Source: DATBLZ01 sp036555065 (GTDB lineage Bacteria > Pseudomonadota > Gammaproteobacteria > Steroidobacterales > Rariloculaceae). Taken from it: 57,103 nucleotides of DNA. Location of the stretch: positions 1-57,103 of the forward strand of contig DATBLZ010000124.1 of assembly GCA_036555065.1 (NCBI GenBank), read 5' to 3'. Of this stretch, positions 24,204 through 32,426 are shown in pieces (positions within the stretch are counted from its first letter, which is position 1; each line of letters begins with the position of its first letter). The notes below the pieces were generated by a model. That model was not told the DNA's origin. It did not search any database and saw only the letters and a list, made by a program, of their open reading frames with translations. The position numbers and the translations under genes were made by a program.

Positions 24204-25288
24204 TTCTCGATCCCGATCGCCGCGAGCTGCTCGGCGTGATGTTCTGCCATGAGCGGCTCGATCACGTCGTCGAGGTCGCCATCGAGCACGTCTGCGAGCT
24301 TGTAGAGCGTCAATTCGATGCGATGGTCGGTCACGCGCCCTTGCGGGAAATTGTAGGTGCGGATGCGCTCCGAGCGATCGCCCGTGCCGACGAGGCTGCG
24401 GCGCTTCTCGGCAGTCTCGGTCTCGCGCTTGGTTATCTCGGCGTCACGCAGGCGCGCCTTGAGCAGCGACATCGCGCGGGCGCGATTCTTGTGCTGCGAG
24501 CGTTCGTCTTGGCACTCGACGACCGTTCCCGTCGGCAAGTGCGTGATGCGGATGGCCGAATCCGTCTTGTTGACGTGTTGTCCGCCCGCGCCCGATGCGC
24601 GAAACGTGTCGACGCGCAAGTCTTTCGGATTGAGCTCGATCTCGCCGAGCTCCTCCGCTTCAGGAAGCACGGCGACCGTGCACGCCGACGTATGCACACG
24701 ACCCTGTGCCTCGGTTTCCGGCACGCGCTGCACGCGATGTGCGCCCGACTCGAATTTGAGCCGCGCGTACGCTCCAGACCCGACGACTCGGCTGATGATC
24801 TCCTTGTATCCGCCGTGCTCGCCCGCGCTCGACGTCAGAACCTCGAGCCGCCACCCCTTGCGCTCCGCGTAACGGTTGTACATCCGAAACAGGTCGCCCG
24901 CGAAGATCGCGGCCTCGTCTCCGCCCGTCCCGGCACGAACCTCCAAGAAGAGATTCGCATCGTCGTTCGGATCCTTCGGCACCAGATGTGCAGCCAGCGT
25001 CTCTTCGAGAGCGCGGCTCCGCGCTTGTAGAGTCTCGAGCTCCTCGGTCCCGAGCGTGCTGAGCTCCGCATCGTCGCTCGCGGCGAGCTCCTGTGCCGCG
25101 CGGATGTCCTCTTCGAGCGCACGGAATGCGCCAAAATCTTTGGCGAGATCGGTGAGCCGCGCGTACTCGCGCGACAAGTCGCGGAATCGTCCCTGGTCCT
25201 TGATCGTTTGCGGATCGCTTAGGAGATGGGCGATTTCCTCGTGGCGCTCGGTCAGCGCCTCAAGTTTGTCGCGAATGGACTGTTTCAC
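24200..25288 (-). CDS. prfA: Peptide chain release factor 1
   Basis: A 362-residue RF1 that terminates at UAA and UAG. The catalytic GGQ is in GAGGQHVNKTDSA (about residues 233-245). The stop-recognition tripeptide region reads RVPETEAQGRVHTS, within normal RF1 variation. It is preceded on the same strand by an MscS gene that overlaps by four bases and followed by prmC with the same overlap. hemA, the usual upstream partner, is absent from the slot. Confidence 0.97.
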   Translation of the reverse strand: MKQSIRDKLEALTERHEEIAHLLSDPQTIKDQGRFRDLSREYARLTDLAKDFGAFRALEEDIRAAQELAASDDAELSTLGTEELETLQARSRALEETLAAHLVPKDPNDDANLFLEVRAGTGGDEAAIFAGDLFRMYNRYAERKGWRLEVLTSSAGEHGGYKEIISRVVGSGAYARLKFESGAHRVQRVPETEAQGRVHTSACTVAVLPEAEELGEIELNPKDLRVDTFRASGAGGQHVNKTDSAIRITHLPTGTVVECQDERSQHKNRARAMSLLKARLRDAEITKRETETAEKRRSLVGTGDRSERIRTYNFPQGRVTDHRIELTLYKLADVLDGDLDDVIEPLMAEHHAEQLAAIGIEK

Positions 25289-26127
25289 GCGGCACCTGCT
25301 GCTCCGGAAACGAGCTGCACGGCGCGGTGCGGCACGGAGAATCCATTCGTCTCGAGCGCGCGCTTGAGCTGGCTAAGGAGCTCGCCGCGCACGTTCCAAT
25401 ATTCAGCCGTATCGACCCACGGGCGCACCGCGATGTTGACACCGATCTCGCTGAGATCGAGGACCATGACCTCGGCCGCAGGGTCGGCGCAGACCTTGGC
25501 GTGCGTTTTGAGCACTCCTTTGATTATCTGCATCGCGCGCTCGATATCGCCGGCGTAGCTGATCGCGATCACGAGATCGATACGGCGCCTCGCTTCCGCC
25601 GAGTAGTTCGTAATGAGGCCGCCGAATATCAATGCGTTCGGAACGATGATAACGCGATTGTCGGGCGTTTTGAAAACCGTGCTGAAGATGCCGATGCTGT
25701 CGACTGTGCCGCTGACACCTGCAGCCTCGACGAAATCGCCGACACGGAAGGGCCGAAAAAAGACGAGCATGACTCCCGAGGAGAAATTCGCGAGAGAGTC
25801 TTTGAGCGCGAGGCCGATCGCAAGACCCGCTGCGCCGAGGATCGCAAGGAAATTGGTCGTTGGAACGCCGAGCGCGCCGACGGCGGTCAGAATGACGACG
25901 ACGAGCATCGTCATGTAAATGAGGCTGCGCAGGAAGCGCGTCAGCGTCGCGTCGACGCGCGCCTTCTCTAGAATACGGCCGCACCAGCCCGAAAGCGCGA
26001 GTGCGATCCATCGACCGACGAGGAATACGACGAGAGCCGCGAGGAGGCGACCGCTCCACTGCAGCAGTATGTTGCCCAGGAGCTCGGGGTTGAACCAATT
26101 GCCGAGGTTCGCCAATAACTCATTCAT
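25285..26127 (-). CDS. Small-conductance mechanosensitive channel, MscS family
   Basis: A 280-residue channel with three membrane helices (about residues 22-42, 65-88 and 92-118). The pore helix has the Gly/Ala pattern LGAAGLAIGLALKDSLANFSSG, continuing into the FRPFRVGDFVEAAG beta domain and a cytoplasmic alpha-beta tail. It has the length of E. coli MscS. It would release solutes on hypo-osmotic shock. It heads an operon with prfA and prmC, an unusual coupling of osmoprotection with translation termination. It is divergent from the TPR protein. Confidence 0.93.
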   Translation of the reverse strand: MNELLANLGNWFNPELLGNILLQWSGRLLAALVVFLVGRWIALALSGWCGRILEKARVDATLTRFLRSLIYMTMLVVVILTAVGALGVPTTNFLAILGAAGLAIGLALKDSLANFSSGVMLVFFRPFRVGDFVEAAGVSGTVDSIGIFSTVFKTPDNRVIIVPNALIFGGLITNYSAEARRRIDLVIAISYAGDIERAMQIIKGVLKTHAKVCADPAAEVMVLDLSEIGVNIAVRPWVDTAEYWNVRGELLSQLKRALETNGFSVPHRAVQLVSGAAGAA

Positions 26128-26200
26128 TTTTTGATTGTCCGAAAATCAGCAATCGTTCACAAGTTACTCTTTCGGGGGACTCGGTTATAGTGCATGAGTG

Positions 26201-27994
26201 ATGGGCTTCGCCTCCAGGACACTCGCGGTCTTGCTGATCGTCGGATCGGTCGGCAGTGCCGCGATTGCCGCGCCTACGCCCGAGGAGCAGCGCGTCATCG
26301 TCGACTCGTATACGCTGCTCGGTGATATCGCGCTCGAAGATCAGCGCCTCGAAGAAGCCACGCAGCACTACGTCGACGCCGCGCTCGCATCCTCGAATCC
26401 CGAATTCGCCGAGCGCGCCACGCGGATGGCACATCGGCTGGCGTTGACGCCGCTCGGCCTCGAGGCCGTGGCGCGTTGGCGCGAGCTCGCACCCGACGAC
26501 GAGCGCGCGCTGTGGTTCTCGGGTGTTCTCGAGACACGCTCAGGGCAAGTCAACCGCGCGATCGAAGACTTCGCGGCGCTCATCGAGCGTGCGCAACCCG
26601 ACGATCCCGGCGCCGGGCTTACGCTCGTTCTCGAAGCGCTCGGCAACGAGCCGAACCCAGGGACCGCGACGATCGTCATGGCAGCCCTCGTCGAGCGGTT
26701 CCCCGATACGCCGCAAGGTCACTATGGGCTCGCGCGGTTGGCGCTTCGCTCCGGCAACTTCGATGTCGCGCTCGCGAATGCGGAAACCGCAATGAAGCTC
26801 GAGCCCGATTGGATCGACGCCGAGCTTCTGTATGCGCGCGCCCTGCTCGTCGCCGGACGAACCGAGGACAGCCTCGCGCTCGCCGAAAAGCTCGCGGCCG
26901 AGCACGACGAGCTCGAGGTCCGCCTGCAGTACGCCGAGCTCTTGCTGTCCGCCGGACACGGCGAAGAAGCCGAGGCGAAGCTCAACGATATCCTCGCCGC
27001 CAATCCGGGCCTGCCCGAAGCAACGCGCGCCCTTGCGTTCCTCGCGCTCACGAACGAGCAGCTCGATGTGGCCGAGCAACGGTTCGGCGAGCTGCGCACG
27101 AATGAGCGCTACCGCGACGAGGCGTTCTACTATCTCGGGCGCATTGCCGAGATGCGCGGCGATCATCTGCAGGCGACACGGTCGTATGCGCGCGTTACGC
27201 AAGGTACGCACGCCGTCGAGGCTCAGGTCCGAACAGCATTGATCACGTACTCGCAGATGAACGATCCCGAAGGCGCGCTGCGGCATCTGCGCGAGTTCGG
27301 CAACGCGAATCCTTTGTTCAGCTCCGAGATGCTGCTCGCTCAGGGACAACTGCTGTTGCAAATGGGCCGTCGCGAGGAGGCCGTCGATCTTCTCGACGGA
27401 GCCGTTGCAGCGAGCCCCGCGGACGTGGCGCTGCGCGCATCGCATGTGGAGCTCTACCGGGAGCTCACTCAAGATGCCGTCGATCGGAAGAACCTCGATG
27501 AGGCCGAGCAGTGGCTCACCGAAGGGCTCGATCGCTATCCCGGCGATGTGACGCTGCGCTACTCCCAGGCGTTGTTGCTGCAGGAGCAGGGGCGTCTGCG
27601 CAAGTCGGCAACCGTGCTCGAAGCGCTCGTCGACGAGCACCCCGATGACCCGACGTTCCTGAATGCGCTCGGCTACCTCCTCACGGACCGATTCGACCGC
27701 CATAGCGAAGCGCGCGGGTACATTCAGCGGGCCCTCGCGATGGAGCCTGACAGCCCGGCAATCATCGACAGTATGGGATGGGTCCTATACAAGCTCGGCG
27801 ACTACGAGGCTGCCCTAGATTATCTCGAGCGTGCGTATCGGCTTTTCGACGACCCGGAGGTCGCGGCCCATCTCATCGATACGCGGTGGGCGCTCGGCCA
27901 GCACGACGCCGCGCTCGAGCTGCTCAATACCGCGCTCGCCGCGGCGCCCGACGACCCCCACTTGCAGGAAGTGAAACAGCGGCTCGCCCAATGA
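26201..27994 (+). CDS. Periplasmic TPR-repeat protein
   Basis: A 597-residue protein with a signal peptide (cleavage after AIA, about residue 24) and about a dozen tetratricopeptide repeats. Clear examples are NFDVALANAETAMKLEPDW, GYIQRALAMEPDSPAIIDSMGWVLYKLGDYEAALDYLERAY-like segments near the C-terminus, and GQHDAALELLNTAL. This type of long TPR protein is commonly found upstream of lolB in gammaproteobacteria. It probably serves as an envelope assembly scaffold. I start it at the ATG 26201; a GTG at 26198 is directly upstream in frame. A dispersed palindromic element begins two bases after the stop. Confidence 0.85.
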   Translation: MGFASRTLAVLLIVGSVGSAAIAAPTPEEQRVIVDSYTLLGDIALEDQRLEEATQHYVDAALASSNPEFAERATRMAHRLALTPLGLEAVARWRELAPDDERALWFSGVLETRSGQVNRAIEDFAALIERAQPDDPGAGLTLVLEALGNEPNPGTATIVMAALVERFPDTPQGHYGLARLALRSGNFDVALANAETAMKLEPDWIDAELLYARALLVAGRTEDSLALAEKLAAEHDELEVRLQYAELLLSAGHGEEAEAKLNDILAANPGLPEATRALAFLALTNEQLDVAEQRFGELRTNERYRDEAFYYLGRIAEMRGDHLQATRSYARVTQGTHAVEAQVRTALITYSQMNDPEGALRHLREFGNANPLFSSEMLLAQGQLLLQMGRREEAVDLLDGAVAASPADVALRASHVELYRELTQDAVDRKNLDEAEQWLTEGLDRYPGDVTLRYSQALLLQEQGRLRKSATVLEALVDEHPDDPTFLNALGYLLTDRFDRHSEARGYIQRALAMEPDSPAIIDSMGWVLYKLGDYEAALDYLERAYRLFDDPEVAAHLIDTRWALGQHDAALELLNTALAAAPDDPHLQEVKQRLAQ

Positions 27995-27995
27995 G

Positions 27996-28118
27996 GTCCC
28001 GCAGCCGACTCGCATGAGGTCTCTCCAGGAACGCCGTGAATCCGTCCCTGGAGGCTCCGGCGCGCGCGTCCTGCGCGCGACGGTCCTGGAGAGACCTCAT
28101 GCGAATCATCTGCGGGAC
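27996..28118. repeat. Large palindromic dispersed element at the lolB start
   Basis: Arms at 27996-28030 and 28084-28118 are inverted copies matching at 32 of 35 positions, including a perfect 20-base core (28011-28030 with 28084-28103). Inside the 53-base loop are two smaller palindromes: CTCCAGG...CCTGGAG across 28023-28053, and a CGCGCG/GCGCGCG hairpin at about 28061-28079. The layered structure resembles intergenic repeats I know from several gammaproteobacteria, where they generate spurious ORFs. It lies between the TPR gene and lolB and covers the apparent lolB start codon. Confidence 0.85.
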
Positions 28119-28712
28119 ATATTGTTATTGCTTGGCGCGCTCGCCGTGCTTGCTGCCTGCGCGCACGCACCGCCGGCTGAGGACGGCCTCTCGGCCGCCG
28201 AGCGGCGCGAGCGCCTCGCCGCGCTTCCCGGCTGGGACATGCGCGGCCGTATCGCGATCGATACCGGCGAGCGTGCGTTTCAGGCGCGCTTTCGGTGGCT
28301 CGAGGAGCCGGACTCGTTGTTGCTCAACGTGCGCGGCCTCTTCGGCGCCGGCAGCTTCGAGATCAAGGGCAACGACGCCGCGCTGACGTTGCGCACGCGC
28401 GGTGAAACGTGGTCGCTCGTCGATCCCGAGACCGAGCTTTCGGCCCGGTTCGGCTGGTGGTTGCCCGTCGGCAGCCTCGACGCTTGGCTCGTCGGCCTCC
28501 CCGACGACGCCTATGCCGCGCGTGCCGAGACCGGGGCCAACGGCACGCTCGCGACGCTCGAGCAACGCCTTTGGACGCTCGAGTACGCGGACTACGAGGT
28601 CACCTCAGGGTTGCTTTTGCCGCGCACGATCGACATGCACCACGGCCAGCTGCGCTTGCAGCTGACCGTCGACAGTTGGAATCCGCTCGCTGCCGCGGCA
28701 GATGTACAATAA
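28014..28712 (+). CDS. lolB: Outer-membrane lipoprotein insertion protein LolB (start disturbed)
   Basis: LolB accepts lipoproteins from LolA and places them in the outer membrane. The lipobox LAAC and the fold landmarks GWDMRGRIAI, FQARFRWLEEPDSLLLNVRGLFG and the C-terminal LRLQLTVDSWN are clear. The only in-frame ATG (28014) lies within the left arm of a palindromic repeat. It gives an odd Arg-rich 33-residue leader before the hydrophobic core. Alternatives closer to the core are CTG at 28110 and TTG at 28122, the latter with GGGA five bases upstream. The repeat seems to have replaced the native start. ispE, the usual next gene, is missing; tRNA-Gln follows after 20 bases. Confidence 0.85.
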   Translation: MRSLQERRESVPGGSGARVLRATVLERPHANHLRDILLLLGALAVLAACAHAPPAEDGLSAAERRERLAALPGWDMRGRIAIDTGERAFQARFRWLEEPDSLLLNVRGLFGAGSFEIKGNDAALTLRTRGETWSLVDPETELSARFGWWLPVGSLDAWLVGLPDDAYAARAETGANGTLATLEQRLWTLEYADYEVTSGLLLPRTIDMHHGQLRLQLTVDSWNPLAAAADVQ

Positions 28713-28732
28713 ATATGTGTCGATGTCGCCGC

Positions 28733-28807
28733 TGGGGCGTAGCCAAGTGGTAAGGCAACGGGTTTTGATCCCGTCATACCTAGGTTCGAATCCTAGCGCC
28801 CCAGCCA
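28733..28807 (+). tRNA. tRNA-Gln (anticodon TTG)
   Basis: A complete cloverleaf. The acceptor stem is TGGGGCG/CGCCCCA, the anticodon stem ACGGG/CCCGT carries the loop TTTTGAT with anticodon TTG, the T loop is TTCGAAT, the discriminator is G, and CCA is encoded. TACAAT at 28705-28710 is a plausible -10 element. It sits between lolB and prs, as in many gammaproteobacteria. Confidence 0.95.
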
Positions 28808-28832
28808 TTCACGCCAGCTCAAGGAAGCCGTC

Positions 28833-29792
28833 TTGGATTCGACCACGAGCACGCTGACGCTGTTCTCCGGCAACGCCCATCCGGCGCTCGCGCGCGAGAT
28901 CGCGCGCCACCTCGGCATGCCGCTCGGACGCATCAGCGTCGGCCGGTTCAGCGACGGCGAGGTCAGCGTGGAGATCATGGAGCACATACGCGGCCACGAG
29001 GTCGTCGTCGTCCAGCCGACGTGCCCGCCCACGAACGACAACCTCATGGAGCTGCTGGTCATGGCGGATGCGTGCAAGCGCGCCTCCGCTGTTCGGATAA
29101 CGGCGCTCGTTCCTTACCTCGGTTACTCGCGGCAAGACCGCCGGCCGCGCGCCGCGCGCGTGCCGATCACGTCGAAGCTCGTCGCCGACATGATGGCCGC
29201 CGCCGGCATCGACCGCGTCATCACCGTCGACGTGCATGCCGATCAGATCTCTGGCTTCTACGATATCGCGTTCGACAACGTTTACGCGTCGCCTGTTCTA
29301 CTCGGCGACGTCTGGAAGCAGAAGTACCAGAACATGGTCGTCGTCTCTCCCGATGTCGGCGGCGTGCTGCGCGCGCGCGCGCTCGCCAAACGCCTCGACG
29401 ACACAGGGCTCGCGATCATCGACAAGCGCCGGCCGCAACCCAACCAGTCCGAGATCATGCACGTGATCGGCGAGGTCGAAGGCAAAGTCTCCGTGCTCAT
29501 CGACGACATGGTCGATACGGCCGGCACGCTATGCCAGGCGGCGAAGGTGCTCAAGGAGAGAGGTGCAAAGCGTGTCGTCGCGTACATTACGCACCCCATT
29601 CTTTCGGGACCGGCCGTCGAGCGCATCGAGAGCTCCGATCTCGACGAGCTCGTGGTTACGGACACGATTCCGTTGAGTCGCGCGGCACTCGGCTGCAAGC
29701 GAATCCGCCAGCTCAGCGTCGCCGAGCTTCTCGCCGAAACCTTAAGGCGTATCACGCAGGCTGAGTCGGTAAGCTCCCTATACCTCGACTAG
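28833..29792 (+). CDS. prs: Ribose-phosphate pyrophosphokinase
   Basis: A 319-residue enzyme that makes PRPP from ribose 5-phosphate and ATP for nucleotide, histidine and tryptophan synthesis. LFSGNAHPALA, the ATP loop GYSRQDRR, the catalytic VDVHADQI and the PRPP-binding DDMVDTAGTL are intact. The start is a TTG at 28833 with AAGGAA 7 bases upstream; the next ATG would cut into the conserved N-terminus. It follows tRNA-Gln and precedes rplY. Confidence 0.97.
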   Translation: MDSTTSTLTLFSGNAHPALAREIARHLGMPLGRISVGRFSDGEVSVEIMEHIRGHEVVVVQPTCPPTNDNLMELLVMADACKRASAVRITALVPYLGYSRQDRRPRAARVPITSKLVADMMAAAGIDRVITVDVHADQISGFYDIAFDNVYASPVLLGDVWKQKYQNMVVVSPDVGGVLRARALAKRLDDTGLAIIDKRRPQPNQSEIMHVIGEVEGKVSVLIDDMVDTAGTLCQAAKVLKERGAKRVVAYITHPILSGPAVERIESSDLDELVVTDTIPLSRAALGCKRIRQLSVAELLAETLRRITQAESVSSLYLD

Positions 29793-29835
29793 CGGTGCCT
29801 GGTATCATGCGCGCCCTGCCGGAGGTACTTGAGCC

Positions 29836-30627
29836 GTGAAATTCGAAATCAGCGGTGAGCCGCGCACAGTCGGGAACCGTGGGAGCAGCCGCCGGCTGCG
29901 CCGCACGGGGCGCGTTCCCGCCATCGTCTACGGCGGGGGCAAAGCGCCGCGCGCAATCTCGATCGACCACAACAGTCTCGCTCACCAGATGGTGCACGAG
30001 GCGTTCTACACGAGCATTTTGAGCGTCAAAGTCGGGGAAGAGGCGCAGTCCGTCGTCGTCAAAGACGTGCAGCGCCACCCTGCCCGGCCGCTGATCATGC
30101 ATCTCGATTTTCAGCGCATTGTCGAGGACCAGGAAATCACGCTGCGTGTCCCGATCCATTTCCTCGGCGAGGAAGTCGCAAAGGGCGTCAAGGAACAGGG
30201 CGGCGTCGTCGAGCACATCGAGACGGACGTCGAAATCTCTTGCTTGCCGCGATACTTGCCCGAATACCTCGAGCTCGATGTCACGAATCTCGAGCTCAAT
30301 CAGATGTATCACCTCGCCGACATCAAGCTCCCGGAGGGCGTAACGTCGATCGCGCTCAAGCACGGCCAGAATCTGCCTGTGGTCGCCGTCAATTTGCCGC
30401 GCGAAGAGGAAATCGAGGCGCCCGTCGAGGCCGTGGCGGCCGAAGTGCCGACCGTCGGCGCCGAAGAGAAGGCCGCAGCCGAGGCTGCCGCCGCCGCGCT
30501 CGAAGGCAAGCCCGGCGAAGAGAAGGGCAAGGCCGCAGCCGCCGAAGAGCCCGCCAAGAAGAAAGCCGAGGAAACGAAAAAGAAGGGCGACGAGCCGAAG
30601 AAAAAGGGCGGGAAAGAGAAAGACTAG
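29836..30627 (+). CDS. rplY: 50S ribosomal protein L25 (CTC/TL5 form)
   Basis: A 263-residue two-domain L25 that binds 5S rRNA. The N-terminal L25 domain covers residues about 5-95 (GSSRRLRRTGRVPAIVYGGG) and the TL5-type beta domain about 100-185. The last 70 or so residues are a low-complexity tail of Ala, Glu and Lys, unusually long for the family, first acidic then strongly basic (KKKAEETKKKGDEPKKKGG). It starts with GTG after GGAGG. A REP half-element lies between it and pth. Confidence 0.94.
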   Translation: MKFEISGEPRTVGNRGSSRRLRRTGRVPAIVYGGGKAPRAISIDHNSLAHQMVHEAFYTSILSVKVGEEAQSVVVKDVQRHPARPLIMHLDFQRIVEDQEITLRVPIHFLGEEVAKGVKEQGGVVEHIETDVEISCLPRYLPEYLELDVTNLELNQMYHLADIKLPEGVTSIALKHGQNLPVVAVNLPREEEIEAPVEAVAAEVPTVGAEEKAAAEAAAAALEGKPGEEKGKAAAAEEPAKKKAEETKKKGDEPKKKGGKEKD

Positions 30628-30644
30628 GATCGCGCCTCGAGTTT

Positions 30645-30673
30645 TGTGGGAGCGGCTTCAGCCGCGATTCCTC
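30645..30673. repeat. REP half-element upstream of pth
   Basis: These 29 bases are identical to 23321-23349, the left arm and spacer start of the REP pair near prmC. The partner arm is absent here, so only the small internal hairpin (GCGGCTTCAGCCGC) can form. It ends two bases before the pth ATG and takes the place where a ribosome binding site would be expected. Confidence 0.8.
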
Positions 30674-30675
30674 AG

Positions 30676-31311
30676 ATGGCCGCCTCGATGACGCAGCCAA
30701 TCGCCTTGATCGTCGGTCTCGGGAATCCCGATCGCGAGCATCTGACGACGCGGCACAATGCCGGGTTTTGGTTCGTGGATGCTCTGGCCGAACGTCACGG
30801 CGGCCGCTTCGCATCGAACCGCAAGCTCGAAGGCGACATCGCCGAAGTCGACATTTCGGGCCACCGAGTGCGCCTCCTCAAGCCCACGACTTATATGAAT
30901 CAATCCGGCAACTCGGTTGCAAAGACCCTCGCGTATTACAAGATTGCGCCGACGCAATTGCTCGTCGTTCATGACGAGCTCGACTTCCCGCCGGGACACG
31001 TCAAGCTCAAATTCGGCGGCGGCCATGCCGGGCACAACGGCATGCGCAGCGTCATCGAGCATGTCGGCGCCGACCTCTGGCGTCTGCGCATCGGCGTCGG
31101 CCATCCGGGACCGGGCCGCAAGGACGAAGTCATCGATCACGTTTTGCGGCGTGCATCGCGCGGCGACGAGGAGCTCATTGTCGAAGCGATTGCCCGCGCG
31201 CTCGACTGCGTTCCGGCGCTGCTTGCGGAAGGGCCCGAGCGCGTAATGAACCGATTGCATGCGCCCAAACCCGACGCGCCCGGCGCCGATGACGAATCGG
31301 ACAGCGATTAA
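30676..31311 (+). CDS. pth: Peptidyl-tRNA hydrolase
   Basis: The enzyme recycles peptidyl-tRNA released from stalled ribosomes. IVGLGNPDREHLTTRHNAGF contains the catalytic histidine. TTYMNQSGNSV and VHDELDFPPG supply the substrate Asn and the catalytic Asp, and GHAGHNGMRS matches the family. Starts are possible at ATG 30676 or ATG 30688; neither has a Shine-Dalgarno sequence because the REP hairpin lies immediately upstream. The stop overlaps the ychF start (TAATG). Output may rely on coupling or on the hairpin's effect on the rplY-pth transcript. Confidence 0.95.
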   Translation: MAASMTQPIALIVGLGNPDREHLTTRHNAGFWFVDALAERHGGRFASNRKLEGDIAEVDISGHRVRLLKPTTYMNQSGNSVAKTLAYYKIAPTQLLVVHDELDFPPGHVKLKFGGGHAGHNGMRSVIEHVGADLWRLRIGVGHPGPGRKDEVIDHVLRRASRGDEELIVEAIARALDCVPALLAEGPERVMNRLHAPKPDAPGADDESDSD

Positions 31312-32402
31312 TGGGCATCAAGTGCGGCATTGTCGGCCTACCGAACGTAGGTAAGTCGACGCTCTTCAACGCGCTGACGGCCGCACAAATTCCGGCCGAG
31401 AATTATCCGTTTTGCACGATCGACCCGAACGTCGGCGTCGTCAGCGTTCCCGATCCGCGCCTCGACGAGCTGGCCGCGATCGTGCAGCCCGAGAAAGTCA
31501 TCCCGGCGATCGTCGAGTTCGTCGACATCGCCGGCCTCGTCAAGGGCGCCTCTCAGGGCGAAGGTCTCGGCAACCAATTCTTGGCGCACATTCGCGAAAC
31601 TCATGCGATCGCTCACCTCGTGCGCTGCTTCGAGGACGACGACGTCACGCACGTTTCCGGCCGAGTGGACCCGCTGCACGACATCGAGATCGTCGACACC
31701 GAGCTCATGCTCGCGGACCTCGACACCGTTCAGAAGAGCCTGCTGCGCGCGGAGCGCAACGCGAAGACGAACGAGAAAGCGGCCGTGATCAAGCGCGACT
31801 CCCTACGCCGCGTGCTCGAGGGCCTCGAGGCGGGCCGGCCTGTGCGCGACGTTGCCGTTGACGCAGACGCGCAGGAAGCCATTCGCGAGCTCTTCTTGCT
31901 GACGGCAAAGCCTGTGATGTACATCGCCAACGTCGACGAGAGCACGCTCCAGGGCAACGCGCTCGCGACGCGCGTCGAAACGTACGCGCGCGAGCACGGG
32001 TCCGTCGCGGTGATCATCAGCGCGCGCATCGAGGCCGAGCTTGCGCAGCTTGCGTCCGCCGAACGTGCGGAGTTTCTTCGCGAGCTTGGCTTGGTCGAGC
32101 CGGGCTTGCACCGCGTCGTGCGCGCTGCGTACCGTCTGCTCGGCTTGAAAACGTTTTACACGGCGGGCCCGAAAGAGGTGCGCGCGTGGACCGTGCGCCA
32201 GGATGCGACGGCGCCCGAGGCAGCCGGCGCGATCCACACCGACTTTCAGCGCGGATTCATTCGCGCCGAGGTCATCGCGTACGACGCCTTCATCACCCGC
32301 CGCGGCGAGCAAGGCGCACGCGAAGCGGGCGAGCTGCGTCTCGAAGGCAAGACCTACGTCGTTCGCGAAGGCGACGTGATCCATTTTCGATTCAACGTTT
32401 GA
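31311..32402 (+). CDS. ychF: Redox-regulated ribosome-binding ATPase YchF
   Basis: A 363-residue TRAFAC-class P-loop protein (Obg-like ATPase). The G1 motif GLPNVGKST is at residues 8-16, the G3 motif is in DIAGLVKGASQGEG, and the base-recognition motif is NVDE instead of NKxD, which gives the family its ATP preference. A coiled coil lies in the middle and a TGS domain at the C-terminus (AWTVRQDATAPEAAGAIHTDF in part). It is coupled to pth through the TAATG overlap. Confidence 0.97.
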   Translation: MGIKCGIVGLPNVGKSTLFNALTAAQIPAENYPFCTIDPNVGVVSVPDPRLDELAAIVQPEKVIPAIVEFVDIAGLVKGASQGEGLGNQFLAHIRETHAIAHLVRCFEDDDVTHVSGRVDPLHDIEIVDTELMLADLDTVQKSLLRAERNAKTNEKAAVIKRDSLRRVLEGLEAGRPVRDVAVDADAQEAIRELFLLTAKPVMYIANVDESTLQGNALATRVETYAREHGSVAVIISARIEAELAQLASAERAEFLRELGLVEPGLHRVVRAAYRLLGLKTFYTAGPKEVRAWTVRQDATAPEAAGAIHTDFQRGFIRAEVIAYDAFITRRGEQGAREAGELRLEGKTYVVREGDVIHFRFNV

Positions 32403-32426
32403 GGCTCGGCGGCCTCGCGAAGTTTC

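Noticed and set aside
24200..25288. RF1 tripeptide region reading PET instead of PAT
   Set aside because: Variation at the middle position, including PET, is within normal RF1 proteins, so altered stop-codon specificity is not implied.
28014..28109. Small genes within the palindromic element, on either strand
   Set aside because: Repeats of this kind often give spurious open frames in both directions; no conserved protein is encoded.
30646..30675. GTG start for pth inside the REP element
   Set aside because: It would add ten residues encoded by the repeat before the conserved N-terminus; ATG 30676 or 30688 fits the family better.
31311..32402. YchF with NVDE in place of the NKxD guanine motif
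   Set aside because: This is the normal form for YchF/OLA1 proteins, which prefer ATP.
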